This document shows, piece after piece, positions 29,789 to 37,280 of a DNA stretch of 42,161 bases. The DNA is taken from NCBI RefSeq assembly GCF_014360585.1, contig NZ_JACIXG010000044.1, positions 1-42,161 of the forward strand, given 5' to 3'. The position numbers were made by a program, and so were the translations under genes. The DNA comes from Nocardioides sp. Lineage in GTDB: Bacteria; Actinomycetota; Actinomycetes; Propionibacteriales; Nocardioidaceae. The stretch's first letter is position 1. Every line of letters begins with the position of its first letter. Below the pieces are notes generated by a model, which saw only the letters and a list, made by a program, of their open reading frames with translations, had not been told where the DNA came from and did no database searches.

Positions 29789-30283
29789 TCAGGCTGCAAA
29801 GTCAAGGCGGTACCCAACGCCTCGCAGAGTGGTGATCGTAATGCTGTCCGCATGGCGAAGCTTGGCACGAAGTCGTCCGACTGCGGAATGTATGGGGTCA
29901 GGATCACCAAGATAGGTCTGATCCCAAACGTGGTGAAACAGGTGCTCGTACGTCCAGGCGTGACCGGGCCGTGAAGTCAGCGCCGTCAAGAGGTCGAACT
30001 CCTGTGGCGACAGGTTGATGTCAGTGCCGGCAAGAACTGCACGCCGCCCCCTCTGGTCGAGGATGAGCTCGCTGCCATGGGCGTTCTTCGAGACGAGAGC
30101 AAGCGCATGCCTGAGCGGTCTGGTCGGGGCAGCCGCGAGATGATCTACGAGCCATCTAATCGCTGCGGGTATGTCTGGGAACTCAACAATCTTGCCGGAG
30201 CGGTGATCTTCGGCGACATCCGCGTTGTCGCTGATGTGGATCAGTAGCCCGTCCTTCAATCCAGTGCCCGAGTTGGAGTTCAT
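29789..30283 (-). CDS. orphan OmpR-type winged-helix regulator
   Basis: Protein of 164 residues. The C-terminal half is a trans_reg_C domain: INLSPQEFDLLTALTSRPGH, then YEHLFHHVW, then SAVGRLRAKLRHADSITITT and LRGVGYRLDF. The N-terminal 80 residues do not form a receiver domain: the Asp pocket and the lysine are missing, so it is not a standard response regulator. There is no histidine kinase nearby. A TATAGG box lies eight bases upstream of ATG 30283, so the message may be leaderless. It is divergent from the secreted precursor gene and probably controls it through the direct repeats in the shared gap. Confidence 0.8.
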   Translation of the reverse strand: MNSNSGTGLKDGLLIHISDNADVAEDHRSGKIVEFPDIPAAIRWLVDHLAAAPTRPLRHALALVSKNAHGSELILDQRGRRAVLAGTDINLSPQEFDLLTALTSRPGHAWTYEHLFHHVWDQTYLGDPDPIHSAVGRLRAKLRHADSITITTLRGVGYRLDFAA

Positions 30284-30418
30284 CGATCATTCCTATACTG
30301 CTGAGCCCCGCGGTCTTTACTTTACGTTTATACCCGGGGCGGCACCGTGAATGGGTGGCATGGAGACGCTTTGACACAGAAACGTGACCTTGACGTCGTG
30401 GGCACTGCGGTCGTCCGA

Positions 30419-30438
30419 CTGACGGAGATCTGACGGAG
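30419..30438 (+). promoter_or_regulatory. 11-bp spaced direct repeats, putative regulator site
   Basis: CTGACGGAG at 30419-30427 and 30430-30438, one helical turn apart. This spacing is typical of OmpR-family binding sites. Confidence 0.45.
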
Positions 30439-30482
30439 CCGTGAGGTTGTTCGACGCCTAGCACCGGGGAACGCTTGTTGGC

Positions 30483-30516
30483 AGGCGGACCGCATAGGCG
30501 GACCGCCACCTAACCT
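30483..30516 (+). promoter_or_regulatory. direct repeats over the -35 region and -10 box of the precursor gene
   Basis: AGGCGGACCGC at 30483-30493 and 30496-30506 (13-bp spacing), followed by TAACCT (30511-30516). The repeats replace a normal -35, as at activator-dependent promoters. The transcript would begin near 30523, 12 bases before ATG 30535, with GGTGG as ribosome site. Confidence 0.5.
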
Positions 30517-30534
30517 CGGAAAGATGGTGGATTC

Positions 30535-31233
30535 ATGAAGTTCGGCTGGCTGAAGACCGTTGCAGCGATCGCTGCGTTGGCCTCGACCATGTACTGCTCG
30601 GCACCCGCAACGGCGGCATCGGCGAGCCCAACTGCCAGCGACGACACGACGGTGTCAAAGCTGGCGACGACCTACGAGGCGATCGGGAAAGCGCAACTCG
30701 TCGAGGGCGACGAGGCGGAAGCGTACGTCCAGCAGGCCCTGCGCGAGGTAACGGCTGTTGGCACACACGTGAACGGTGCCGAGGGGGAGTCTGTCGGCTT
30801 CGCCAACGAGCGCGTGATGCGGTTCGAGGATGGCACTGTCTTCGTGAACTTCCCCCTTGGGGGTGGCGAACTCGTCAGCAGCGCGTTGAACGTCGCGATC
30901 TCTGAGAACGGGGAGTCGCGGGTGTTCGAGATTCTCATGCGACAGATCAACGCGACCTCTGGGAGCGTCGAGTACTGGGTAGGCGGGGACAAGGTTCTTG
31001 ACCGGATCGTGGAAGAACCCGCAGAGCCCGAGATGTCTGCTAAGGGGTGGGGTGAGTTCATCGACTGCCTGGAGAGTCAGAGCGTCCCCGGATGGGTGAT
31101 CACGGGAATCACCATCGCTTGCTCGGTGATCTGTGTGGGGACCTTTGGCGCCGCTTGCGCCGCCTGCATCGGCGCAGCTATCACCGGCTATGGTTCGGTG
31201 ATCGGGTTGTGCATCCAGAGGGCGACCTCCTGA
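30535..31233 (+). CDS. secreted precursor with Cys-rich C-terminus, halocin-C8-like bacteriocin candidate
   Basis: Protein of 232 residues. A signal peptide spans about 1-30 (WLKTVAAIAALASTMY core, Ala-x-Ala site near ATAASA). A soluble middle domain of about 35-165 matches no family I know. The C-terminal 62 residues (171-232) contain six cysteines at 178, 196, 200, 208, 211 and 226 in a hydrophobic Gly/Ala-rich segment (ITIACSVICVGTFGAACAAC). Long precursor plus hydrophobic Cys-rich C-terminal peptide is the plan of proC8, in which the N-terminal part is the immunity protein and the C-terminal part the halocin. Homology is a judgement from the cysteine pattern. C21 is not in a lipobox. A small membrane protein follows after 17 bases. 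It could also be a surface peptide with another role. Confidence 0.6.
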   Translation: MKFGWLKTVAAIAALASTMYCSAPATAASASPTASDDTTVSKLATTYEAIGKAQLVEGDEAEAYVQQALREVTAVGTHVNGAEGESVGFANERVMRFEDGTVFVNFPLGGGELVSSALNVAISENGESRVFEILMRQINATSGSVEYWVGGDKVLDRIVEEPAEPEMSAKGWGEFIDCLESQSVPGWVITGITIACSVICVGTFGAACAACIGAAITGYGSVIGLCIQRATS

Positions 31234-31250
31234 GAGGAAGTGAGGACTCG

Positions 31251-31412
31251 ATGCTTCACATTGGTTTCGCGATTGTTGTGTCTGCGGGTGTTCTTTCCGC
31301 CGCGTATGCCTCATATCCAGGGGCTGGAGCTGTTGGCTATGCGATAGCCGGCGTCGGTCTGTTCGCGTGGGTCGCCTACGCCGTGAAGAAGTCGCACGAG
31401 GGCAAGTCCTAG
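31251..31412 (+). CDS. 53-residue membrane protein, possible immunity or export partner
   Basis: Protein of 53 residues. Two hydrophobic segments (IGFAIVVSAGVLSAAYASYP and AGAVGYAIAGVGLFAWVAYA) and a basic tail (VKKSHEGKS), so probably a two-helix hairpin. ATG 31251 has GAGG nearby, 17 bases after the precursor stop, in one transcription unit. I know no family. Small membrane proteins next to bacteriocin genes often give immunity, which is only suggested here. A terminator hairpin follows. Confidence 0.6.
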   Translation: MLHIGFAIVVSAGVLSAAYASYPGAGAVGYAIAGVGLFAWVAYAVKKSHEGKS

Positions 31413-31457
31413 GGTCCGCTGGCCGGCGTTCACGTAGCCGCTGCCAAGTGACGTAGA

Positions 31458-31494
31458 CGATCTGGCTGCGCCGTCTTTGGGCGCAGCCAGATCG
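31458..31494. terminator. hairpin ending the precursor unit
   Basis: Perfect 15-bp stem (31458-31472 with 31480-31494) and a 7-base loop with TTT, between the small membrane gene and the convergent SNF2 gene. Confidence 0.8.
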
Positions 31495-31530
31495 CGCGTC
31501 AGACAGGCGCGATCAGAGTTGACTACGTCC

Positions 31531-34500
31531 TTAGTCGAAGAGCGCGCGGATGTCGTCGGCGCCGATGGTGGAGCCCATCGCGCCCTCGCCGTCGACGACC
31601 TTGGCGAAGAGCTCGGCCTTGCGCTCCTTGAGCTCCATGACCTTCTCCTCGATCGTGCCCGTCGAGACCAGCCGGTAGACCATGACGTGCTGGGTCTGGC
31701 CGATGCGGTGGGCGCGGTCGACGGCCTGAGCCTCGGCAGCGGGGTTCCACCAGGGGTCGAGCACGAAGACGTAGTCGGCCTCGGTCAGGGTCAGACCGAC
31801 GCCACCCGCCTTGAGAGAGATGAGGAAGACCGGGGCGTCACCCTCGCGGAAGCTCTCGATCACCGCCCCGCGGTCGCGCGTCGAGCCGTCGAGGTAGGCG
31901 GTGTCGATGCCGGCCTCGGCGAGCCGGGTGCGGGCCCGGCCGAGGAACGAGGTGAACTGGCTGAAGACGAGCGCCTTGTGGCCCTCGGCGGCGAGCTCCT
32001 CGATGTGGTCGACGAGCGTCTCGAGCTTGGCCGAGCCGACGTCGTTGTCCTCGGGGTCGACCAGGCCGGGGTCGAGCGAGAGCTGCCGCAGCCTGGTCAG
32101 CGCGCTGAGGATCGCGACCCGGTTGTCGTTGAAGTCGTCGAGCAGATGCAGGATCCGCTGCCGCTCCTTGGCCAGGTGGGCGTCGTAGATCTTGCGGTGG
32201 GCCGGGTTGAGGTCGACGCCGAGCACCTGCTCCTGCTTGGGCGGCAGGTCGTCGGCGACGAGCTCCTTCGTACGCCGCAGCAGGAACGGGCGCAGCCGGG
32301 TCCGGAACCGACGCAGCGCGTCGTCGTCGCCCGACTTCTCCACGGGAGAGACCACCGTGTCGCGGAACATCCGCGGGCTGGGGTAGAGGCCCGACGCGGT
32401 GATCGAGAGCAATGCCCACAGCTCCATCAGCCGGTTCTCGAACGGCGTGCCCGTCACCGCGAGACGCCAGCGGGCGTCGATGCGGCGGGCCGCTGCGTAC
32501 GTCTTGGACTGGTGGTTCTTGACCTGCTGCGCCTCGTCGAGGACGAGACCGGACCACGGCCGGCCGGCGAAGGCGTCCTGCTCGAGCCGGAGGATGGCGT
32601 AGGTCGTGACCACGACGTCGGCATCCTCGCGCGCCTCGGCCACGGAGTCGACCCGCCTGCTCACCGTGCTGACCCGAAGGCCGGGGGTGTGGCGGCGGGC
32701 CTCCTGCACCCAGGCCGGTACGACGCTGGTCGGCGCCACCACGAGGTAGGGGGCGCGCTCGCCCGGCTGAGCGTGCACGGCGTGGGAGATCGTGGCCAGC
32801 ACCTGGAGCGTCTTGCCGAGGCCCATGTCGTCGGCGAGGATCCCACCGAGACCCTGCTCGTGGAGGAACGCGAGCCAGTGGAAGCCGTCGAGCTGGTAGT
32901 GGCGAAGCTCGGTCGCCACGCCGACGGGCTCCGGCCGCGGGATCTCGCGCAGGTCGCGAAGGGCCTGGGCACGCTGGACCCACTCGGCGGCCTGCTGGTC
33001 GACCACACCCAGCTCGGCGAGCTCGGCCCAGACGCCGAGGTCGTGCTTGCCGACGGCGATCCCCTCACCGGAGCGCTCGTGGAGCTGGCCGGCGGCCTCG
33101 ACGACGTTGCGGAGCCGGTCGAGCTCTGGACGGTCCGTGGTGAGGTAGGTGCCGCTGGGGAGGATGAGGTGGTCGTCGCCGCGGGTCAGCGCCCCGAGCA
33201 CGTCGGGCAGCGGGACGGCCTCGTTGCCGATGCGGATGACCACCTGAAGGTCGAGCCAGTCCTGGCCGCCCACTGCGGCGCCGTCGGGGGAGGTGATCTC
33301 GAAGGAGATCTCCGGGTCCTCGTCGGTCTCGCGGAAGTCGGGCCGCTGCACCTCGGTGACCTCGACGCCCTCGACCTCACGCAGCGCCGGGAGGTCGTGG
33401 ATGGCGAGCGCGAGCGCGTCGCCGTCCCGGACCTCCTGCTTGCGGAGCAGCTCGGCGGAGACGCGGCCGCGAAGCGAGGCCTCCTCGGCCGGGTCGCGGA
33501 CCAGGCCGAGGTCCTCGCGCGAGTCCACCGGGTAGTGGCGTACGCCGTAGGCCCACGTCCAGCCGAGCGTGGCATGGGTCGAGCTGCGCCAGGTGACCGT
33601 CAGGCTCAGCCGCGGCGCGGGCGGGTCCGGGATGTCGAGGGAGTCGTCGGACGAGCGCAGCGGAACCAGCCGGGCCAGCGGGCCCAACAGGGCGCTCAGC
33701 GTGCCGATCTCGCGCTCGGGGACGGTCAGCGGCTCCCGGGCCGTCACCAGCCGATGGGCGTGCGTCGAGAGCGGTCCGGACAGCTCGCCGAGGTGGAGCA
33801 CTCCGGCATCGAGCACGCCCACCGAGCGGATCGGGCGACCGATCGGGAGCACCGTGGGGCCGGCGTAGACGCGGTCGTCATGGGCCAGGCCGAAGCGGAG
33901 GACGGCCTCGCCGTCCTCGCGATGCAGCTCCCCGGCGAGCGAGAGCGGCTCGTCGAAGATCACCACGCCGCGTACGTTCTCGCCGGGCAGCACGGTCACC
34001 CCGCCACGGATCGCATCGCGCAGCAGCGAGATCGCGTGCTCACCGAAGTCGGCGAGGCTCAGCGAGGAGCCGCGAGCGTAGAGCAGCCGATCCGGCCGTA
34101 GCTGGCGGGCCAGCTCCTGCAGGGGGAGCAGCTGGTTGCGCGGGAAGTCCTTGCCGGGCTGGGCGTTGGGGATGCTGGACCAGTCGGCGCCGGTCTTCGC
34201 CCAGCGGTCGCGGTTGCCCATGCGCATCGGCCGGAGCTCGACGCTGGGGGAGCCCCCCACGGCTGCCCGCGGGCTGTGGACGTCGATCTCGAGCGCCAGT
34301 GGGGGCAGGTCGTCCTCGGGTTTGTTGTCCTCGGCGAGCTGGCCCAGCAGCGTACGCAGCTCCGTCTCCCACGTCGGGCCCGGCGCGGTCGCCTTCCTGG
34401 GTGAGTCGGCGAGGACCATGGCCAGGGCGACCCCGTGCTTGCAGCTGTTGTGCACGGGGCAGCTGCACTGGGTCGTCAGCCTGGCGACGCCGTTGCCGGA

Positions 34501-34701
34501 CTCCAGATTGAGGGTCACGCGGTAGGGGGCTGGGATGCCGCCTCTGACCTCGGCCGCTGCGCGCAGCGCGCTGCTGCCGATCTCCGTGATCCGGGGCTCA
34601 CCGACCCGGCCCTCGGTCGCGTAGGCCTGGCCACGCTCGATGGTCTGCGGGTCGAAGGTCTCGCGGAGTAGGTCGTTCGTGAGAGCTTCGAGCAAGGGCA
34701 C
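31531..34701 (-). CDS. SWIM zinc-finger SNF2-family helicase
   Basis: Protein of 1056 residues. An N-terminal SWIM zinc finger shows C79-x-C81-x5-C87-x-H89 (CSCPVHNSCKHG). A long middle part of several hundred residues precedes the Swi2/Snf2 ATPase. ATPase motif I is ILADDMGLGKTLQVLATI (near 620), motif Ia VVAPTSVVPAWVQEA, DExx box LVLDEAQQVKNHQSK (near 720), motif III LAVTGTPFENRLMELW, then the C-terminal RecA domain with LVFSQFTSFL, SLKAGGVGLTLTEADYVF and DRAHRIGQTQHVMVYRL. Such proteins translocate on DNA and remodel protein-DNA complexes; the exact role is unknown. GTG 34701 (VPLLEALTNDLLRETFDPQT) is chosen; the open frame upstream is not family-like. No ribosome site is visible, and a weak -10-like AAGAAT lies seven bases upstream. 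Confidence 0.9.
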   Translation of the reverse strand: MPLLEALTNDLLRETFDPQTIERGQAYATEGRVGEPRITEIGSSALRAAAEVRGGIPAPYRVTLNLESGNGVARLTTQCSCPVHNSCKHGVALAMVLADSPRKATAPGPTWETELRTLLGQLAEDNKPEDDLPPLALEIDVHSPRAAVGGSPSVELRPMRMGNRDRWAKTGADWSSIPNAQPGKDFPRNQLLPLQELARQLRPDRLLYARGSSLSLADFGEHAISLLRDAIRGGVTVLPGENVRGVVIFDEPLSLAGELHREDGEAVLRFGLAHDDRVYAGPTVLPIGRPIRSVGVLDAGVLHLGELSGPLSTHAHRLVTAREPLTVPEREIGTLSALLGPLARLVPLRSSDDSLDIPDPPAPRLSLTVTWRSSTHATLGWTWAYGVRHYPVDSREDLGLVRDPAEEASLRGRVSAELLRKQEVRDGDALALAIHDLPALREVEGVEVTEVQRPDFRETDEDPEISFEITSPDGAAVGGQDWLDLQVVIRIGNEAVPLPDVLGALTRGDDHLILPSGTYLTTDRPELDRLRNVVEAAGQLHERSGEGIAVGKHDLGVWAELAELGVVDQQAAEWVQRAQALRDLREIPRPEPVGVATELRHYQLDGFHWLAFLHEQGLGGILADDMGLGKTLQVLATISHAVHAQPGERAPYLVVAPTSVVPAWVQEARRHTPGLRVSTVSRRVDSVAEAREDADVVVTTYAILRLEQDAFAGRPWSGLVLDEAQQVKNHQSKTYAAARRIDARWRLAVTGTPFENRLMELWALLSITASGLYPSPRMFRDTVVSPVEKSGDDDALRRFRTRLRPFLLRRTKELVADDLPPKQEQVLGVDLNPAHRKIYDAHLAKERQRILHLLDDFNDNRVAILSALTRLRQLSLDPGLVDPEDNDVGSAKLETLVDHIEELAAEGHKALVFSQFTSFLGRARTRLAEAGIDTAYLDGSTRDRGAVIESFREGDAPVFLISLKAGGVGLTLTEADYVFVLDPWWNPAAEAQAVDRAHRIGQTQHVMVYRLVSTGTIEEKVMELKERKAELFAKVVDGEGAMGSTIGADDIRALFD

Positions 34702-35075
34702 CCGATCTATTCTTCCAGCATGAGGCCGGTTCTGCGACTTCGCGGACGCTTGTGGTGAGCTGCGCCTCGCTCGCTGCGGTGGCACTGGTCCAGACCGGTC
34801 GGGCGCCTCGACGGCGTTTCGACCCACTCACCGGCGTGACTGGCTATGCGGGCGTCCCGGACGCCGGGCAACTGGATCCGAACCGATCGGGCCGACTTCG
34901 CCACGCAAAAGTAAAGCCACCTCGATCCGAGCGGGGGGATCCGGACCGAGGTGGCGATGAATACTTTCGGCCAAGTTGACGAGGAATGCAAGTCGAAGCG
35001 CCCTGGCGGGAATATGACGTGTCGTATATCTGCCATGATGTCGGTCGTTCGTTCCGCAACGGAAAGGCATTCCGG
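34702..35075. other. gene-free spacer between divergent SNF2 and regulator genes
   Basis: No convincing gene in 374 bp. It holds a hairpin with 14-bp arms and one mismatch (34916-34929 with 34942-34955, starting GCCACCTCG) and an AT-richer stretch with TATATC at 35025-35030 that may belong to the promoter of the regulator gene. Confidence 0.6.
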
Positions 35076-36071
35076 ATGCTCGATGCGCTCGGTCTCGACA
35101 ATCTCGAGGAGACGGTCTACCGCCAGCTGGTCGGCGCGCCGTCGGCCAATCTGGAGGAGCTGGCCGAGGCGGCCGACCTGGACGCCTACGCGGTCTCCGC
35201 GGTGCTGGCCGCGCTCGAGGGGAAGGGTCTGGTGGCCAGGGCGTCGGCGGGCCAGGACCGCTACGTCGCCTCTCCGCCGGCGGTGGCGCTCGGGGCGCTG
35301 CTCGTCCAGCGTCAGGACGAGCTGCGCCGCGCCCAGGTCGAGATGACCGAGCTCGCCGGTCTCTATCGCGGGTCGGTCGCTCGCCGGGACGTGGCGGATG
35401 TCGTCGACGTCGTGCACGGCACCGAGGCGATCGCCCAGCGGTTCGCCCAGCTGCAGTACTCGGCGAGAAAGTGCATCCAGGCGCTCCAGAAGCCCCAGGC
35501 CGCCGTCGTCACCCGTGAGGACGCCGACGAGGCCGAGCGGGCCGCGATCGAACGCGGCGTCCGGCACGACATCGTGCTCGAGCGTTCCGTCTTCGACACA
35601 CCCGGCATCTACGAGACGATCGACTCCGGGCTCGAGATCGGGATCGAGCTGCGGGTGGTGCCGACGGTGCCGCTGCGCGCTTTCATCGTCGACCGGGAGA
35701 TCGCGCTGATCCCGCTGATGCAGGGTGAGTCGGCGACGGGCGGGCCCAACACGGTCCAGGACGCGCTGCTGCTTCACCCCAGCGGCCTGCTCGACGCGAT
35801 CATCGCTCTCTTCGACCTGATCTGGGCCTCCGCGCCGAAGCTGGTCGCGACGCCGGAGGGCACGGTCGAGACGGCCGCCGACCGACTCGAGCCTCTTGAC
35901 ACCAAGGTCCTCTCGCTGCTGCTCGCGGGCCTGACGGATGCCTCGATCGGTGCGCAGCTCGGGCTGTCGCTGCGTACGGTCCAGCGCCGGGTTCGCCAGA
36001 TGATGGACCGGGCGCACGTCGACACCCGCCTCCAGCTCGGCTACGAGGCGGGGCGCCGCGGCTGGTTGTGA
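35076..36071 (+). CDS. TrmB-type / LuxR-type transcriptional regulator
   Basis: Protein of 331 residues. The N-terminal TrmB-like winged helix (LDNLEETVYRQLVGAPSANL then EELAEAADLDAYAVSAVLAA) is followed by a coiled segment and a ligand-like domain with a phospholipase-D-like fold outline (IGIELRVVPTVPLRAFIVDR). The C-terminal LuxR helix-turn-helix (LDTKVLSLLLAGLTDASIGA then QLGLSLRTVQRRVRQMMDRA) binds DNA. This two-HTH architecture is frequent in actinobacteria, with unknown signals. ATG 35076 has GGAAAGG nine bases upstream; the open frame upstream is not family-like. Its last codons form the first unit of a tandem 14-bp repeat. Confidence 0.8.
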   Translation: MLDALGLDNLEETVYRQLVGAPSANLEELAEAADLDAYAVSAVLAALEGKGLVARASAGQDRYVASPPAVALGALLVQRQDELRRAQVEMTELAGLYRGSVARRDVADVVDVVHGTEAIAQRFAQLQYSARKCIQALQKPQAAVVTREDADEAERAAIERGVRHDIVLERSVFDTPGIYETIDSGLEIGIELRVVPTVPLRAFIVDREIALIPLMQGESATGGPNTVQDALLLHPSGLLDAIIALFDLIWASAPKLVATPEGTVETAADRLEPLDTKVLSLLLAGLTDASIGAQLGLSLRTVQRRVRQMMDRAHVDTRLQLGYEAGRRGWL

Positions 36072-36113
36072 CCGGCCGGCTGTGAGCGGCTGGCTGTGAG
36101 CGGCTGGCTGTGA
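36058..36113 (+). repeat. four tandem 14-bp units spanning the regulator's stop codon
   Basis: Units GCGGCTGGTTGTGA, CCGGCCGGCTGTGA, GCGGCTGGCTGTGA and GCGGCTGGCTGTGA at 36058, 36072, 36086 and 36100. The stop TGA is the end of unit 1. The last two units are identical, which indicates recent duplication by slippage. Confidence 0.9.
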
Positions 36114-36119
36114 GCGCGC

Positions 36120-36692
36120 CTAGCGCTCGCCGCCCGGCACCCACAGGACGTCGCCCTGCTCGCGGTTCGCGTGCCGGGCGAGGATGAAGAGCAGGTCGCT
36201 GAGCCGGTTCAGGTAGGTGAGGGCGAGCTTGTTCATGATCTCGCCGTGGACCTCGTACGCGGCCCAGGCGGCTCGTTCCGCGCGGCGTACGACGGTGCGG
36301 GCCACGTGCAGGTGGGCCGCGGCCACGGTGCCGCCGGAGAGGATGAAGGAGCGGAGCTTCTCGAGGGGCTCGTTGTACTCGTCGCACCAGGCCTCGAGCC
36401 GGTCGACGTAGGCCTGCTCGACGCGGAGCGGGGGATACTCGGGGTCGGCCACCACCGGGGTCGAGAGGTCGGCGCCGACGTCGAAGAGATCGTTCTGGAT
36501 GGTCGTCAGCACCTTCACGACGTCCTCGTCGATCCCGCCGTGGGCGAGGGCGACGCCGATCGCCGCTCCGGCCTCGTCGGTGGTCGCGTACGCCTCCAGC
36601 CGCAGGTCGGTCTTGGCGGTCAGGCTCATGTCGCCGAGCCGGGTCTCACCGGCGTCGCCGGTGCGGGTGTAGATGCGCGTCAGGTTGACCAT
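36120..36692 (-). CDS. cob(I)yrinic acid a,c-diamide adenosyltransferase, PduO type
   Basis: Protein of 190 residues. It transfers adenosyl from ATP to cob(I)alamin, making coenzyme B12. The N-terminal ATP motif is YTRTGDAGETRLGD, with further marks KTDLRLEAYATTDEAGAAIG, FILSGGTVAAAHLHVARTVV then RRAERAAW, and the C-terminal NRLSDLLFILARHAN. It is PduO-type, not CobA or EutT. The ATG lies six bases after TAGGCT on the minus strand, so it is probably leaderless. The divergent side leads to a STAS protein and a B12-dependent mutase that needs this cofactor. Confidence 0.93.
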   Translation of the reverse strand: MVNLTRIYTRTGDAGETRLGDMSLTAKTDLRLEAYATTDEAGAAIGVALAHGGIDEDVVKVLTTIQNDLFDVGADLSTPVVADPEYPPLRVEQAYVDRLEAWCDEYNEPLEKLRSFILSGGTVAAAHLHVARTVVRRAERAAWAAYEVHGEIMNKLALTYLNRLSDLLFILARHANREQGDVLWVPGGER

Positions 36693-36698
36693 GCGCTG

Positions 36699-36704
36699 AG
36701 CCTA
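36699..36704 (-). promoter_or_regulatory. -10 box for leaderless adenosyltransferase gene
   Basis: TAGGCT read on the minus strand, six bases before ATG 36692. Confidence 0.5.
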
Positions 36705-36888
36705 TTCGCAGGGGCCATATCTCGGCGAACAAGGTCAATTGACAGAAAATAGGTACGGAAGTGACGAATGAGGCTGGTGAGGTGCAACCAACGGCTGCGG
36801 CCAGACGTCATAGTGGCGAGAGGGAGCGCCGTGTGATGCGTAGAGCTTCTGTGTAGGGGCAACCACTTCCCGGGGGATGGAGGCAGGC

Positions 36889-37197
36889 ATGGAGATCGTG
36901 ATCGACGGGCCGACGCTGGTGTTGAGCGGAGATTTCGACGTACGCAGCACCTGGATGGCGCGCAGCGTCATCTACGACCATCTCGACGCGGTGGAGGGTG
37001 ACGTCGTGCTCGATGTCTCCGGCGTGACGAGTGCCGATGTGACGGCCCTGAAGCTGCTCGCCGTCGCGACCCGGCAGGCCCATGCCGACGGTCGTCGTCT
37101 CATTCTTCACGGCTGCACCCCCGCGGTGCGGCGGATGCTCCATCTCTCCAGGCTCTACCGCGTCCTCGAGGTGGAGAACTCCCCGCTCATCGCCTAG
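36889..37197 (+). CDS. STAS-domain protein (anti-sigma factor antagonist-like)
   Basis: Protein of 102 residues, a single STAS domain: beta strand TLVLSGDFDVRSTWMARSVI, VVLDVSGVTSADVTALKLLA and RRMLHLSRLYRVLEV. In phospho-regulated antagonists the conserved serine sits in a D-S-[ST]-G-type loop; here the loop is VTSADVTAL, so S or T may be phosphorylated but this is not certain. ATG 36889 has GGAGG five bases upstream; an ATG at 36877 lacks one. No anti-sigma factor or sigma factor gene is adjacent. Confidence 0.75.
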   Translation: MEIVIDGPTLVLSGDFDVRSTWMARSVIYDHLDAVEGDVVLDVSGVTSADVTALKLLAVATRQAHADGRRLILHGCTPAVRRMLHLSRLYRVLEVENSPLIA

Positions 37198-37243
37198 GCG
37201 GGTAAAGGAATGCCGGTGAGTGACATCTTCCACACCGGAGTCA

Positions 37244-37273
37244 GTTACTGATCGGTAACCGAAGGGCTAGCAT
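37244..37273 (+). promoter_or_regulatory. TetR-like operator over the promoter of the mutase gene
   Basis: Near-palindrome GTTACTGATCGGTAAC (37244-37259) over the -35 position, and TAGCAT (37268-37273) as -10, seven bases before ATG 37281. The position suits a repressor site. The regulator is not in the window. Confidence 0.55.
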
Positions 37274-37280
37274 GCCTCTT

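Noticed and set aside
31477..34101. 874-codon plus-strand open frame
   Set aside because: It is antisense to the SNF2 helicase, whose motifs are unmistakable; the composition (Val/Gly/Asp/Arg-rich) is typical of a shadow frame.
34752..34979. 75-codon open frame between the SNF2 and regulator genes
   Set aside because: No ribosome site, no family-like sequence, and it contains a hairpin and part of the promoter region.
37198..37280. Cobalamin riboswitch before the B12-dependent mutase
   Set aside because: The gap is short, shows no B12-box-like sequence, and the promoter implies a leaderless message.
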